Positions 9,534-21,200 of a stretch of 64,000 nucleotides of DNA are shown piece by piece; the first letter of the stretch is position 1; every line of letters starts with the position of its first letter. The notes beneath the pieces were generated by a model that saw only the letters and a program-made list of their open reading frames with translations, did no database searches and was not told the origin of the DNA. Both the position numbers and the translations under genes were made by a program. Source of the DNA: Topomyia yanbarensis (taxonomy: Eukaryota; Arthropoda; Insecta; Diptera; Culicidae); NCBI RefSeq assembly GCF_030247195.1, contig NC_080670.1:155570580-155634579 (forward strand), in the 5' to 3' direction.

Positions 9534-9733
9534 GGTTGCACAGAGAATGCGTAAAATTCGCAAACGAAAAAAGCAGTTTTTTCCACACCGTATGTCAGAT
9601 CTTCATAAAAATCAATCAGCAGTACAGTAACAACATTCTACATACGCTGATTGATTTTTATGAAGATCTGACATACGGTGTGGAAAAAAACTGCTTTTTT
9701 CGTTTGCGAATTTTACGCATTCTCTGTGCAACC
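9534..9733. mobile_element. TTAA-flanked foldback MITE (family C), copy 2
   Basis: This is nearly the same sequence as 8928-9128. TTAA lies on both flanks (9530-9533 and 9734-9737), and the arms contain the same CCACACCGTATGTCAGATC. The central loop is inverted relative to copy 1. Confidence 0.85.
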
Positions 9734-9737
9734 TTAA

Positions 9738-10074
9738 ACCTATCTGCACGCTTGGGGTTATTTATGGGAGCTGTATTTTTCCGTTCTATTAGAGGACAGT
9801 AAAGGAATCTGTATTCCGACTAATTCTGAGGCTTGGTGTTTGGAGTGTTAAAGCTGAGATGTGTTTAACTTGTTGCACCTTTCAGGATTAAATGCATTTG
9901 AATTCAATTTTTTACGTTCGATAATGGCGTGACAGCAATGCCCCGTTAAGGATATCGGAGGTTCAATGAACACGCGTTTAACTAACGCAGAATGCTACGA
10001 AAATTGAAACAAGAATTGTTGAATCAATCTGTCTTAATGCAGAATTACAAACTGTACGATATTTGCCATCCATT
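9738..10074. other. Intergenic, nothing recognised
   Basis: I see no gene, RNA or repeat beyond the flanking elements. Confidence 0.35.
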
Positions 10075-10787
10075 CCCAGTCAAAAACGGCAAGTAGCTGG
10101 CTAACGGGGGACTATTTGCCAACTCGGACGCGCTAATTGCCCTTCAATTTGCCAGAAAATTGCTGGCAACTAGGGGGCTATTTCAAATGCAACATTTGGG
10201 TGATTTGCCGCCGTCATTTTTTAGCCGCCCAACCCGCCCTTAAATCGGCCACGGAACGCGCCATTTAATCGCCCTTAATTGCCTAATATGAAAATTAAAA
10301 CTAATGCTTATTTTCGGATTCATTATCTACTCACATATACTTACCAGTATACTAGGTAATCACCACCAAATTATAGGAAGAATCAATGGTGAAATTGGTA
10401 TTGCACTTCAAAACTTATCACAATCTGACGTTCACTAAGACTTTAGGTCAGAGATCTTGTTCTACTATACTTACACATGATTCCACAATTTCCCACATTC
10501 GTTGGCTAAATGAAGTGCACTAGACAAACAAAGTACAAGTGAAAACACACCAATTGTTCAAAAAACAATATTAAGCTTAAATTAAATATGAACCGCCATG
10601 TTTGAAAAACGCGAAAAACAACCAAGTCCATTTCAGCCGCCAGAAAATTTGTTTAAGTATTGAAATTGCCTTTAAATCGCATTCGCAAATTGCATTTGTT
10701 CCAATTAGCAATTAGCACAGGCGAGTTGAGTCAAACGTCAAATTTTTTAAATCGCCTGACCATGTTCGTCCGCATTTTTTTGACAGG
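10075..10787. mobile_element. 0.7 kb inverted-repeat DNA element (family D), left copy
   Basis: The ends carry short terminal inverted repeats of the type CCCAGTCAAAAA/TTTTTGACAGG. The whole element recurs in the opposite orientation at 15142-16025, and one end recurs at about 39640-39850. It has no transposase-like frame. Internal landmarks shared by the copies include GCCCTTCAATTTGCC, ATTCGCAAATTGCATTTG and GACCATGTTCGTCCGCAT. It is non-autonomous and unassigned to a superfamily. Confidence 0.75.
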
Positions 10788-12222
10788 ATGGCCACCATTC
10801 TCAGTCACGTCATCTAGCGGCTATGGAAGAAAATTTTCTTCTAAGCGCTAGGTGGCGTGAGTGAGGAGGCCCATAAAAGAAGGTAGAAAACTGAAAAAAA
10901 ACTTTCTGTAATGAATCGAAAGCCCCTTGGTAATGTTTGAATGCAATAGACCTGCGCTGTATACGAAATAGATCAACGTAAAGTCAATCGAACAAACACC
11001 TAGCTAGACCCCAGAAAAAAAATATAAACTGGCAAGTTTAACGGAAAATATTAAAATGTATCGCTGACAATTTTGTTAATTTAATAAACTCGACATGGAC
11101 CGACTATCGAAAAAAGCATGAAAAATGTATTTTACCATAAGTTCCCGAAGCTTAATTTCACAACCAACAGGACGAAGAAAACTCACGGATTTCTTTTTAT
11201 CGTTCGGTCACTTTAAAAACATTTCCTTCTGTTCGATTTTGTACCAGTAACTAGTCTCTTGCTCTTTATTTCCGACCATTGTTCGCCTTACACTACTCAG
11301 TTGTTGTAGTACGTTGTTGGTGACATTTTAAGCAGCTTAGTACATCACGGGCAAGAGAATGTACGCATTTATCCGCTCGCGAAGAGATCCCATGAATAAT
11401 CCTCCCAAATTAATACATGTGATCCTTGTATGGAAAGTGTTTTCCCGTGTTTCGCTAGCAAATACACCACAAATGAATGAATCTACCGACGTTGATTCGT
11501 TTAACGGTGGAAACCAACATTCTCTCAACAGATGGCACTAGTATCCCGTGATGACTTTGATGTTATAAGTTGCCCGATCCTCTTCTCTTGTCTCGCACTG
11601 ATAGAATTCGGCTCAAAATATCTAGGCTTACAGTATGTTCGCTTATTTTTTGTTTTTCGCCTAACTTGTTTCTTAGCTTTGAATTGTGTTCTGATGTTAT
11701 TCGTATTGGTTATTTAAGTTCTGAGGTGTTTAAAATTTGTTAGGAATACCCATGAAACAACTATGGAATGGAACGTGCGCCCGCTCTAGTCATAGATAGA
11801 ACTAAAAGATGGTTTTAGGGGGGAACGTAGGGCACAACGTTAGTGTGATGGCAGCATTATTTCTTTAAACATCAGATGTTTGCTCTTTTTCGCAACAATC
11901 GACCTGCTGTATTTCAACAATTAATAACTACTTCGTACTTGCTCATCATAATTTTTTCATGGCTAGTGTGTAACAATCCATTCCCTCAATGCGTGGCAGG
12001 CTTTCGTCTGTCAAATTTTCTTCCCTATCTCAGATAGCGCACAATAATTATTATTGCGTGTAGATTTCGATCTTGGATTTTGATGCTTCGGTTTAATTCG
12101 AAGAAAGTTCTTATTCTCAACACATTACGAATTATTGGTTTTGCTGTTTTTTTTGTTTCTCATGTTACGAATTATATTATGATGTTACTTTAATAGCATT
12201 GAAAACGTACTTTTGTGTAGAC
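10788..12222. other. ATP synthase c gene 3' flank; no other gene seen
   Basis: The right end contains the 3' UTR of the minus-strand ATP synthase gene. A possible small inverted-repeat element lies around 11349-11563, where GTACATCACGGG is mirrored by CCCGTGATGAC. The short frames at 11337-11717 have no recognisable features. Confidence 0.35.
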
Positions 12223-14155
12223 TTAGAAAGCGAAGAGTAGCAAGAAGGCCATCATCAAACAGAACAGACCCATGGCTTCAGACAGGGCGAATCCCAGAAT
12301 GGCGTAGGAGAAAAGCTGCTGCTTGAGCGATGGGTTTCTCGCGTAGCCAATAATCAGAGATCCGAATACTGTTCCAATACCAGCACCTATGTTGGCCGCA
12401 CATCGACGTATCAGATTAAGGAAGAGAATAAACATGAGATTAGAAATTTTTGCATACACTAAATCAGGGTAACCAAAAACATACATGCACGTAAAAATGT
12501 TTACAATTACTGAGGTTGATAGTTTTGTTATGGGAATATAAAATATCAAGCGCTTTCTTACCTCTAAATACGTGTTATGAACAAAACGAAATCATGCTGA
12601 TGGATAAACTTAAGCGGATGAATGAAGGTGTTAGGTTGGGGTTTGTGGTTAGCAGGTCAATGTTAGGAGGTGCAAGCTTCTTCGGTATTAGGTTAATTTG
12701 CTCGGTGCATGACTAGAAAGCAAACAGCATCAGGAAAGCGATCATCAAACAGAACAGGCCCATTGCTTCGGCCAGAGCAAAGCCCAGAATGGCATACGAA
12801 AACATCTGCTGCTTCAAGGACGGGTTGCGGGCGTATCCGGTAATCAGTGCTCCGAACACAGTACCGATACCGATACCTTTTGTTAGATGGTGTATGGTGT
12901 TATGGGAACAGGTTGTGATCGGGAATTAGGTAAGTTTAAAAAAACACCAACAAAAAACAATACAAGCAAATGTGTATAACCAAACTCTTACCAGATCCAG
13001 CAACACCAACGGTGGCAGCACCAGCACCAATGAACTTCGCGGCAGAATCAATATCCCGGGTCACCGGTGAAGTCTGGAATGACCGGACCTGTGGCAGTAG
13101 AGCAACTGGGGTGCTGCTCTGTGCGGCCAATGTTTGGCTCTGGCTGATGACAGCACTGCTCAATGGTCGGAGGTAAGCTTTCGTTCCATTGAGAACCTGT
13201 GAAAACAGAATAACACAATGACAGATGCATCGAATAAAATTTTCAACATTTGGTTTAAAATTAACGTACATATCGATTCTGTTCGATGAGAACGCAAGGT
13301 TAGCGTACTTTGAAAACGATAAAGCGTCATGTGAGTATGATTTGAAGAAATCTTATCTCATCTTCAAGTAAAACGTGATTCTTGATTCTTAAATATTAAC
13401 GATCATATTTGCATGGGTCTGTTATATTGAAAGCTTCATACATAAACATATTTTGAAAAATCGTTGAACACAGTAAAAACTAACTAAAAATTTTGAAACC
13501 TATAAGCGGCTCATATTAAAAAAAACTTGCGTAACAATCATCAATACATGTACAAATCAAGATTTGTTAAACTTGTAATCGATTTAAGCTCGATGCAATT
13601 GACTTAGTTCTGCTGTGCTTCAACATATTCTAATTTCTGGTAATAGACAGTTTCGTACAACATTTTCACAACGTAGATATCATTTACAATCGATAGAATT
13701 TCTAACCCATGTATATTACAAATAGTCCGAATTCAGCTGACTCGGTATCGCTTTAAACAAAAATCAGATTTTTGATCCGGTAAATAGCGGTTCCGGAATG
13801 ATTGGAACGTTTGTCCTAGTGCTGTTGTACACAACTTCGATTTTCCGTTCCATAATTGAAAAAGATATAATAAACTATTGGTCATGTGTCCACAAACTTT
13901 TCAAGCTTACGCTAACAAAGACCGATTTGAAAGTTTGATACTACGCTAAAACAAAAATTAGTTGCAATTAGAAATTATGTAACTGTAAAACTACATTACA
14001 ATCGGTAGTAATCTTGAATATTTTTCTTCATCCAACCAGAGCAAACTCTTATGTAAGCATCTTTTCTATCCACTACCAAAGTAAAAAAATCATATTCTGG
14101 AACTTACCAGGTTGCGGGCGACTGGAGCAATACGAGCGGCTGACGAGACGAACAT
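12223..14155 (-). CDS. ATPsynC: Mitochondrial ATP synthase subunit c (lipid-binding protein), canonical isoform
   Basis: The coding exons are 14155-14108, 13196-12992 and 12386-12223, giving 138 residues. Residues 1-63 are the mitochondrial presequence ([16 protein letters not shown], ending near [10 protein letters not shown]). The mature 75-residue hairpin starts [20 protein letters not shown]. Helix 1 carries the glycine-rich packing motif. The loop has ARNPSLKQQ with the lysine that is trimethylated in mammals. Helix 2 ([10 protein letters not shown]) holds the proton-binding Glu, mature position 58. The protein forms the rotating c-ring of the Fo motor in the inner membrane. Donors are GTAAGT (14107) and GTAAGA (12991), and the acceptor for this last exon is at 12387. 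A 5' UTR acceptor (GATACAG) is visible near 14208. A second, mutually compatible last coding exon lies at 12713-12876. Confidence 0.95.
12713..12876 (-). CDS. ATPsynC: Alternative last coding exon of ATP synthase subunit c
   Basis: This exon has the same length (164 nt), acceptor phase and stop position as the canonical last exon at 12223-12386, and joins to the same upstream exon. It encodes 53 residues beginning [20 protein letters not shown]. Seven residues differ from the canonical exon while about 22 codons differ silently, so both appear to be under protein-level constraint. The substitutions include Ala to Ile in the glycine motif (mature 23) and Ser to Ala directly before the proton-binding Glu (mature 57). 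Downstream of its stop, a donor-like GAG/gtaaga at 12562/12561 could splice on to the canonical exon. That would leave the stop about 150 nt before a junction. Confidence 0.85.
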
Positions 14156-15141
14156 TTTGAATTGATTTGCTGTACTGGTATTGGCAAACTGGTACCTCCA
14201 AAGGATCTGTATCGAGAATGAAGAGAAAAACTGTTAGTTGACGAAACCCGTGGAAGGAACCGGTCGGCGATAATTTCCAAACTATGCCAGTAAATTGCTT
14301 TTTTACTTCAACGATGGGTATAGTCAGGTGAATTGAAGGTGTCGACAAACTCTGAACCATCAGCAATCTTCATCCTCTAGACATTACGTAACTGTGCACT
14401 GTCTGTCATTGAATACGTAATCACATCGAAAATCTTATTACAGGTGATGCACCTGGGGAAGAAAAGTCCGTTTTTTCGCCCGAACAAAGCTCCAACTGAT
14501 ATTACAACTTGTCGTTACGTAAACATCAGTATTTTCGCAAACCCGGCCGGAATTGCTAAATCTCTTGCATAAGATGGCGGTCTGGAGCTCCTGTACCGGA
14601 AAAAACGCCCAGCTAAAATCAATTTACTCGCAAGTTTGCAATTATCCGCACAACCGTTCACATCCAGATCACGGAGAAACAAAAACACTATTGACTGCCA
14701 GAGGAAAAACTTCTCATCTCATGTAAAAGAAAAAAATTAGTCCACCAAGCAAATTGATTTTCCTCCGGTCTACTTTTTTTTCTAGCTAGCTCTCACCACT
14801 ATAGTACTCACTCTACAATGCGGTCGGACAACTTATCGAAGAACAGTGAACGTCGGTGGAAAATTGCAGCACCGTTGAACCTCAAGTGACGAACCAGCTT
14901 GCAAGTGTTCGTATAGCAAGCGTGTACGGTTGTGCGCAGATAGCCGATGGCACACACACCAGCGTTTTAGCTGCCGGAAACAGTACTAAAGTTTCGGCAC
15001 AGTTACGCTAGATGGAAGGCTGCTTGCTTTGTTTTCCTAATTTAGGGAGTTTCAGAAGGGCGTTAGAGCAAATTTGTAAACAAAATATACACGCTGCGGG
15101 AAAATAATTAAATTCGACGAATATTAAAGAGCCATTTACAC
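14156..15141 (-). other. ATP synthase c 5' UTR and upstream region
   Basis: The 5' UTR exon continues up to a probable acceptor at about 14208, so at least one non-coding first exon lies further right. I cannot place the transcription start. No other gene is seen. Confidence 0.4.
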
Positions 15142-16025
15142 CCCGGTCAAAAAAAATGCGGACGAACATGGTCAGGCGATTTAAACAGTTTGACGTTTGA
15201 CTCAAATCGCCTGTGCTAATTGCCCCTAGGAACACAGACTAACAGATATAACACTCAAAAACAAAGCTTCGCCCGCTTTAACGGTCATTTTAAATATATT
15301 TGTAGTTGGGACTGTGGCCACATTTGAAATTATGGCGTGGAGCTAGTGTTCTGGGAAAATTGTCGGATCGATGTTTTTTGAGGGAATTCCCTCATAGTGT
15401 TATGTCTGTTAGTCTGTGCTAGGAACAAATGCAATTTGCGAATGCGATTTGAAGGCAATTTCAACACTTAGAGAAATTTTCTGGCAGCTGAAATGGACTT
15501 GGTTATTTTTTGAGTTTTTCAAACATGGCGGTTCATGTTTGGCTTAAGTTTAAAATTGTTTTTTAAACAATTGGCGTGTTCTCGCTTGTATTTTGTTTGT
15601 CTAGTGCACTTAATTTAGCCAACAAATGTTGGAAATTGTGGAATCGTGTGTAAGTATAGTGGAACAAGATCTTTGACCTAAAGTCTAAATAAAAGTCTGA
15701 TTGTGGTAAGTTTTGTGTGCAATACTAATTTCACCGTCGATTCTTCCTATAGTTTGGTGGTGATTACCTAATGTACTGATAAATTTATGTGAGTAGATAT
15801 TGAATCCGAAAATAATTATTATTTTTAATTTTCATACCAGGCAATTAAGGGCGATTAAATAGAGCGTGTAGAGCGGAAAAAAATGACGGCGGCAAATCGC
15901 GCAAATGTTGCATTTAAAATAGCCCCCTAATTGCCAGCGAATTGCTGGCAAATTGTAGGGCAATTAGCGCATCCGAGTTGGCAAATAACCCCCCGCTAGC
16001 CAGCAACTTGCCCTTTTTGACTGGG
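15142..16025. mobile_element. Family D element, right copy, inverted and carrying a nested insertion
   Basis: It matches 10075-10787 in reverse orientation, from CCCGGTCAAAAA at the left to TTTTTGACTGGG at the right. It is longer only because a 185-bp element (15234-15418) has jumped into it. Removing that insert and one target duplication leaves about 690 bp, the size of the other copy. Confidence 0.75.
15234..15418. mobile_element. Family E MITE, 185-bp deletion derivative nested in family D
   Basis: The ends are ACAGACTAACAGATATAACA and its mirror TGTTATGTCTGTTAGTCTGT. It is flanked by an exact 8-bp duplication CTAGGAAC (15226-15233 and 15419-15426), as made by hAT-type transposases. It retains only the outer parts of the longer relative at 16255-16779, joined at GGCG/TGGAG. 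Confidence 0.85.
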
Positions 16026-16254
16026 ACGATTCGTAGGTTATCACCGGTACAGCACGTCAACGGAACATCAATATTGAGACATTTACCGAAACGTACACGC
16101 CGCACCAACTGCTTACTAAAGGCCGCTCTAAGATTGCAAGAAAGTTTTTGGTGTAACTAGTACTTGTATTTGCTTTTTCCGGTAGTAATAAGCCTCCTGT
16201 TTTGGTTTAAACGCAAGGGCGATTTTTAAAACAGCATTCGATTGATAATTATAG

Positions 16255-16779
16255 CACAGACTAACAGACATAACACTATGAGGGAATTCCCTCAAAAAAC
16301 ATCGATCCGACAATTTTCCCAGAACACTAGCTCCACCTTTTATTCACAGTCCCAATCACTCATTTACTGGTGGGTTACCCCTCAGGTTTGGGAACAATTT
16401 TTCACTAGTGGTCTACTGCCCATAAACGCATAAGAGTCCCATGTGGATTTTTGTCGAAAATGAGATCTGTTGGATTGTATTCTGTATCACCACTGAATCA
16501 CACTGTACAAATAAGATTACCGGGTTTGTTCAGAAAATATCAAAAAAATACCAAAACATGGTTGGACATGGACAATCTTGAACAGCGTTTTTCTCGGCTG
16601 GCTGTTTTTCAACATGGGACTCTTATGCTGTTATGGGCAGTCTATCCCCCATATGCTTATTCATATGTCAGTGGCGCCATAATTTCAAATGTGGCCACAG
16701 TCCCAACTACAAATATATTTAAAATGACCGTTAAAGCGGGCGAAGCTTTGTTTTTGAGTGTTATGTCTGTTAGTCTGTG
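16255..16779. mobile_element. Family E element, longest copy (525 bp)
   Basis: The terminal inverted repeats are CACAGACTAACAGACATAAC and its mirror. The interior includes two open stretches with no transposase motifs. The flanks do not show a matching 8-bp duplication, so its ends may have been shuffled after insertion. Confidence 0.75.
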
Positions 16780-16871
16780 GCAATACTTTCATGAAAAGTC
16801 TTACTTGGCAGCAGTTTAAACATCAATTCAATCTGGCTGATGATTATAGTAGATCTGCATTGGAATTAAAT

Positions 16872-17146
16872 CCAGCTTTTTACGTGCCATAATAGCGGTC
16901 TAAATTGTTTAGTTCATATACGTTTAATTGCCCTTTTTGACAAAAATCATTTACGTAAACCGCCCAGTAAGATTGTCATCTTACGTTAGTTCAATGCGTT
17001 GGATGTTCATTCGGTGAACGCCCGGCATCCTCAACTGGGCGTTGCTGTCAAGCTGGCGTAAGTGATTGTCAAAAAAGGGCAATTGAACGTATTACGAACT
17101 AAATAGTTTAGACCGCCATTATGTTAGTCCCCACGTCCAAAGCTGG
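16872..17146. mobile_element. Foldback element with about 80-nt arms
   Basis: The left arm reads CCAGCTTTTTACGTG, then GCGGTCTAAATTGTTTAG, then TTTAATTGCCCTTTTTGAC. The right arm is its reverse complement with several mismatches, ending CACGTCCAAAGCTGG. No coding potential is seen. Confidence 0.7.
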
Positions 17147-17164
17147 ATATGTCACCATGCTTGC

Positions 17165-17887
17165 TGTTAGTTGCGCAACGTCGATCACCGCGCCATGCAC
17201 ACCCCTACTTCGAGTCGACTACCCTTTTGGTAGCCCTAAACCAGACAGATAAAAAAATCCATTGCGCGAGGCGAATGTTTTAAATTTATTATTCTTAAAC
17301 CTAAAAATTTATTACTACGTTCCGCTGTACAACTATCTCCACATTTACTCGGTAAGAATTAATTATGTTAAACTAAATATAGTCGAATTAAACATGAATT
17401 TGCCCTTAAATAGGACCTACGGTAAAGTTAAAAGGCTTTAGGAAAACGTAACCTAAATTTATTAATTAAAACATCAGAACAGGTACAATTGAAATATCTA
17501 TTTAGCCTAACTTAAACTCATTTTAAAAAATCACAAAGGTTACTACGAATAAGCTCCTTATTTCGCTGATTGAATTGTTGCGTAATAGTGAAGGGCTACT
17601 ACAGTAACTACAATGGTCCCTTATTCCAAGAACCCTAACCTACAATCAAATACAAATTATTTGTATTTGCTACAATGTTTCTCTTCGTTGTTGAAATTTG
17701 TAAGTCTTCAATAAAGTCCTCACAAACTCGGCAGTCTCGTTTCTATCACCAACAAATTTACAAATTTTGTATCGAAGGAGTGGCAGGCAGATAGTCACCC
17801 TGCGTTTTGAAATGCGACGATCCATCAGTGCGTAAGGTAGTAGGACTCGTGCCAGCGGTATGACTACGAACAACGTCAACAATCCGG
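17165..17887 (-). mobile_element. Possible BEL/Pao-type LTR and pol 3' end remnant
   Basis: The block 17165-17674 starts TGTTAG and ends CTACA. On the minus strand it contains AATAAA-like signals, as an LTR would. The adjoining minus-strand frames (about 17690-17887) are short and broken, with a basic C-terminal-integrase look. No target duplication or primer-binding site could be confirmed. This could also be the 3' end of an unrecognised gene, or a missing last exon of the neighbouring acyltransferase. Confidence 0.28.
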
Positions 17888-18183
17888 CACGGACTAACAG
17901 ACATAACACTAAAAAACAAAGCTTCGCTCGCTTTAACGGTCATTTTAAATATATTTGTAGTTGGGACTGTGGCCACATTTGAAATTATGGCGCCACTGAC
18001 ATATGAACAAGCATATGGGGGATAGACCACTAGTGAAAAATTGTTCCCAAACCTGAGGGGTAACCCACCAATAAATGAGTGATTGGGACTGTGAATAAAA
18101 GGTGGAGCTAGTGTTCTGGGAAAATTGTCGGATCGATGTTTTTTGAGGGAATTCCCTCATAGTGTTATGTCTGTTAGTCTGTG
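17888..18183. mobile_element. Family E element, 296-bp copy, inverted relative to 16255-16779
   Basis: The ends CACGGACTAACAGACATAAC and TGTTATGTCTGTTAGTCTGTG match family E. It lacks about 230 bp of the interior present in the longest copy. It lies just 3' of the acyltransferase last exon. Confidence 0.78.
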
Positions 18184-18185
18184 CC

Positions 18186-18267
18186 GAAACTGAGTCAGGT
18201 TCTAACCCCAACCGCAGTCAGTTCATACATTTTGACAGCAGTTGGGGTTAGAAACTGAGTCAGTTTC
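18186..18267. repeat. 82-nt hairpin with 27-nt arms
   Basis: The arms GAAACTGAGTCAGGTTCTAA plus CCCCAAC, and the mirror ending AACTGAGTCAGTTTC, differ at only two positions. It overlaps the stop codon of the open-ended acyltransferase last exon, and directly abuts the family E copy. Confidence 0.7.
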
Positions 18268-21200
18268 GCTTCAAACAAAAACCACATAAGTTGGCAGCTA
18301 AACGCTTATAAATATATTTCGAATACGAACCAAAATTTCTGTTGTCTACGGTTATAAACTTCTCACCAATCAAATTATCTGCGAGATGATGATTTTTTGT
18401 CTGCAAAGATGAAATTTTATATTTGTTGACATACTTGAGACAATAAAAATACTTACAACTTCTTAGCAACAATCGATCTAAGTTTCCAAACGGCGCTTCG
18501 AAGCACAATGTCCATATCAAAGAAACCAATATAGTAAACGCGATGTCACCCCAGAATGTGTGTATTGTATGAAGATCGCTAAAGTGTCTAACCGTTCTCA
18601 TGGAGCTAGTTATCATCAATTGTATAGGTAGATGCAGTAAATACATACAGTACGATAGTTTTCCTAATGGTTGCCAAATAGAGAGACAAAGAATTTTATT
18701 TATTGGTCCACCATATCCGTTACTGCAAGCAAATATGATCCAGCCCACGCTTAAAGCCCACAATACGTGCTTCGTAGATTCGTATAGTGCGTCGGCAATT
18801 ACGGGATGTTTCTCAAAATCAGGTTGGTTCAGTGGATAAGCACCAAAAATGCATACAACAATTAAGACTAAAGACAACGTCCATCCCAGAACTAACTTTG
18901 ACTTCGATAGTTGCACGATGCGATCCTTTGTGCAGTGTAAAATGTATCCCAGAACCAATCCAACGAACCAAGCACCCATTCGAGTGTGAGTTGGCACGTA
19001 ACTATATCGATCTCGTTCCAAACTCGTTAACATAATGTTCGCTCTAAGGTCATGTTGCAGAGTCACGCCAAAAATGCATCCTATTGACGACAGAATCAGT
19101 GCTGCCACAACAATCAGTACCCGGCGACCCCACCGCCATAGTGGGTAAACAACGAGCGGAGAGAGCAGGAACAGTTGCATATCTACCGACAGGTACCAGG
19201 AATGTCCCAAGCACATCTCGTTGGGATTTACGTAGTTCTGAACATACAGCAACGCTGACCACCAGTATTTGTTACAGAAATCGACCGTGATTTTTAGTGA
19301 TGAACCCCATAGCGGTCCGGCTCCGAGCCTTGGGTATAATCCGACAATAAACAAAAGCAGTGCAGCAAATGCGGGTGTCAACCGCAAATAGCGATGTACA
19401 TACAGCAGAAACACGTTAAGCTTCTTGTTTCGATCCAGCTCTCTCAGCAGACTCCAGCAGGTCAGCAATCCACTCAGGACAAAAAACGTGTCGACGGAAA
19501 TGGGACCAGCCACAACTAGGGCACTGTAGAATATCCACTGGAATTGATAATATATTATTAAAGAACAATAGATATATAATCTGTTTAATTAAAAATGCTT
19601 GTATACAGGGTCGCGCAATTGTTGCACGTCAGCTGGTCTATAAATTGGTTAAATGACAGCTCCGAGTATTGTTTACAAGCATTTGGCTAAAAGTGAACGC
19701 AAAAAAGTGATCTGTAATAGATTTCAAAAGAACCGTTACTTTTCTTGGCCGAAAGCGGTCAAATTTCGTCAAAGTAAATGCGATATACTACCGTAAAAGT
19801 GTTCTGAAAGCTGCTTTGTAGCCGTCGACAGACAAACATTTCGGTCGAAAACCATGGACGTTTCAACAAAATTCGGCACCGTCTCATAAAATATGGCTGA
19901 AAACCAACGTTCCGAACTTCATTTAGACAACACAATGGCTCACGAATTCACCAAATGCGAATCCAATGAATTATTCTCTCTGGGCCCTTCTGGAGAGCAA
20001 GGTCCAACATCAATCTCGAGACGCTGAGGATAGCCATTGTCCTTGAGTGGGTCAAAATACTAACAAGTCACATTCGGGCAACTTGCGATTCGTTTTTCGA
20101 CTGTCTCAAAGCCAGAGTCAAGGTGGTAATTCGAGCAAAAGTGAATTATTTTGATTATTTTCGCACATTTTGAACTTTAAAGTAAAAAAAAAATTTCTAA
20201 GCCGAATGTATGACCTTTTCAATTGGTTACACTTCGAATGCCGGACCCTATACGATGCTGCATTGGCGTAACAAGAAATTTTGGGGTGGAGGGGGGGGGG
20301 GGGTTTATATTTTGTGTATATGAATGCAATAATTGTATGTATGTAAGTACAGAGCAGAAAATATTTTCAAACAGATCCTGAGCAGAAACAAAATTTACAA
20401 AAACCAACAAGTCAGGGAACTGGTTTAGGCAGCCACTCGACCCGCTAAAACAACTACTCGCGCACTGAGCCTTATTCCTCCCCGGCACTATCTTATGACA
20501 TATCTTCGGGGATGGCTTTTTTCTATGTGCATAGCACACACTCTAATCCAACTACTTAATAGTTTGTTCCTTCAGTAAGATTACAGCACCCGTCCTCGAC
20601 GCACTGCCAGTTTTCAACCATCCACACAACTTGGCAAATCCGTATGGCAGTAGATAAGCTAGCTGTGGATAGAGAATTAGTACTCTTCACCTACGAGGAC
20701 AATCTGGACGGTAAACCCCAGATTGTCTAGTTTACTGAGCCCTTCGGCTCCCTAGTGCTAATCCACACTACGACTCGGCTCCCTTGTGCAATTCGGCTCC
20801 GCAACCTCTTGAACCCGTTGGCTTTCTATCCGGTGCCATTTAGCACCGCAGCTCGTTCAGCCCTTTCCCAGTGAATAAAGAGGCGACTATCCCGAGCAAA
20901 AACTCATGGGTTCAAACACCACACAGCCCCTTGAACAGACCATGAACATGGTCCGTGCCCACTTTCACAACCATCGAAACACCATTAAACGGTCTCAATA
21001 GCCCATAAATATACCAACGTATGGTTTTTCTATAGGATCTACCGGACCATGACGATGGTGTTTTCGTGGATTGAACCCATTTCAAACACCCATGTCCAAC
21101 TCCATGAGTAAGGGGGTATTATGGACTGTACGTTTCCTCGGGATGCGGGTTAAACTAGATGCTGACGATCGGTAGGCCAATGAAAATTTGTTCTAGGCTA

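Noticed and set aside
11337..11717. Three 60-codon frames on both strands
   Set aside because: They have no recognisable motifs or splice context, and may lie within a small inverted-repeat element.
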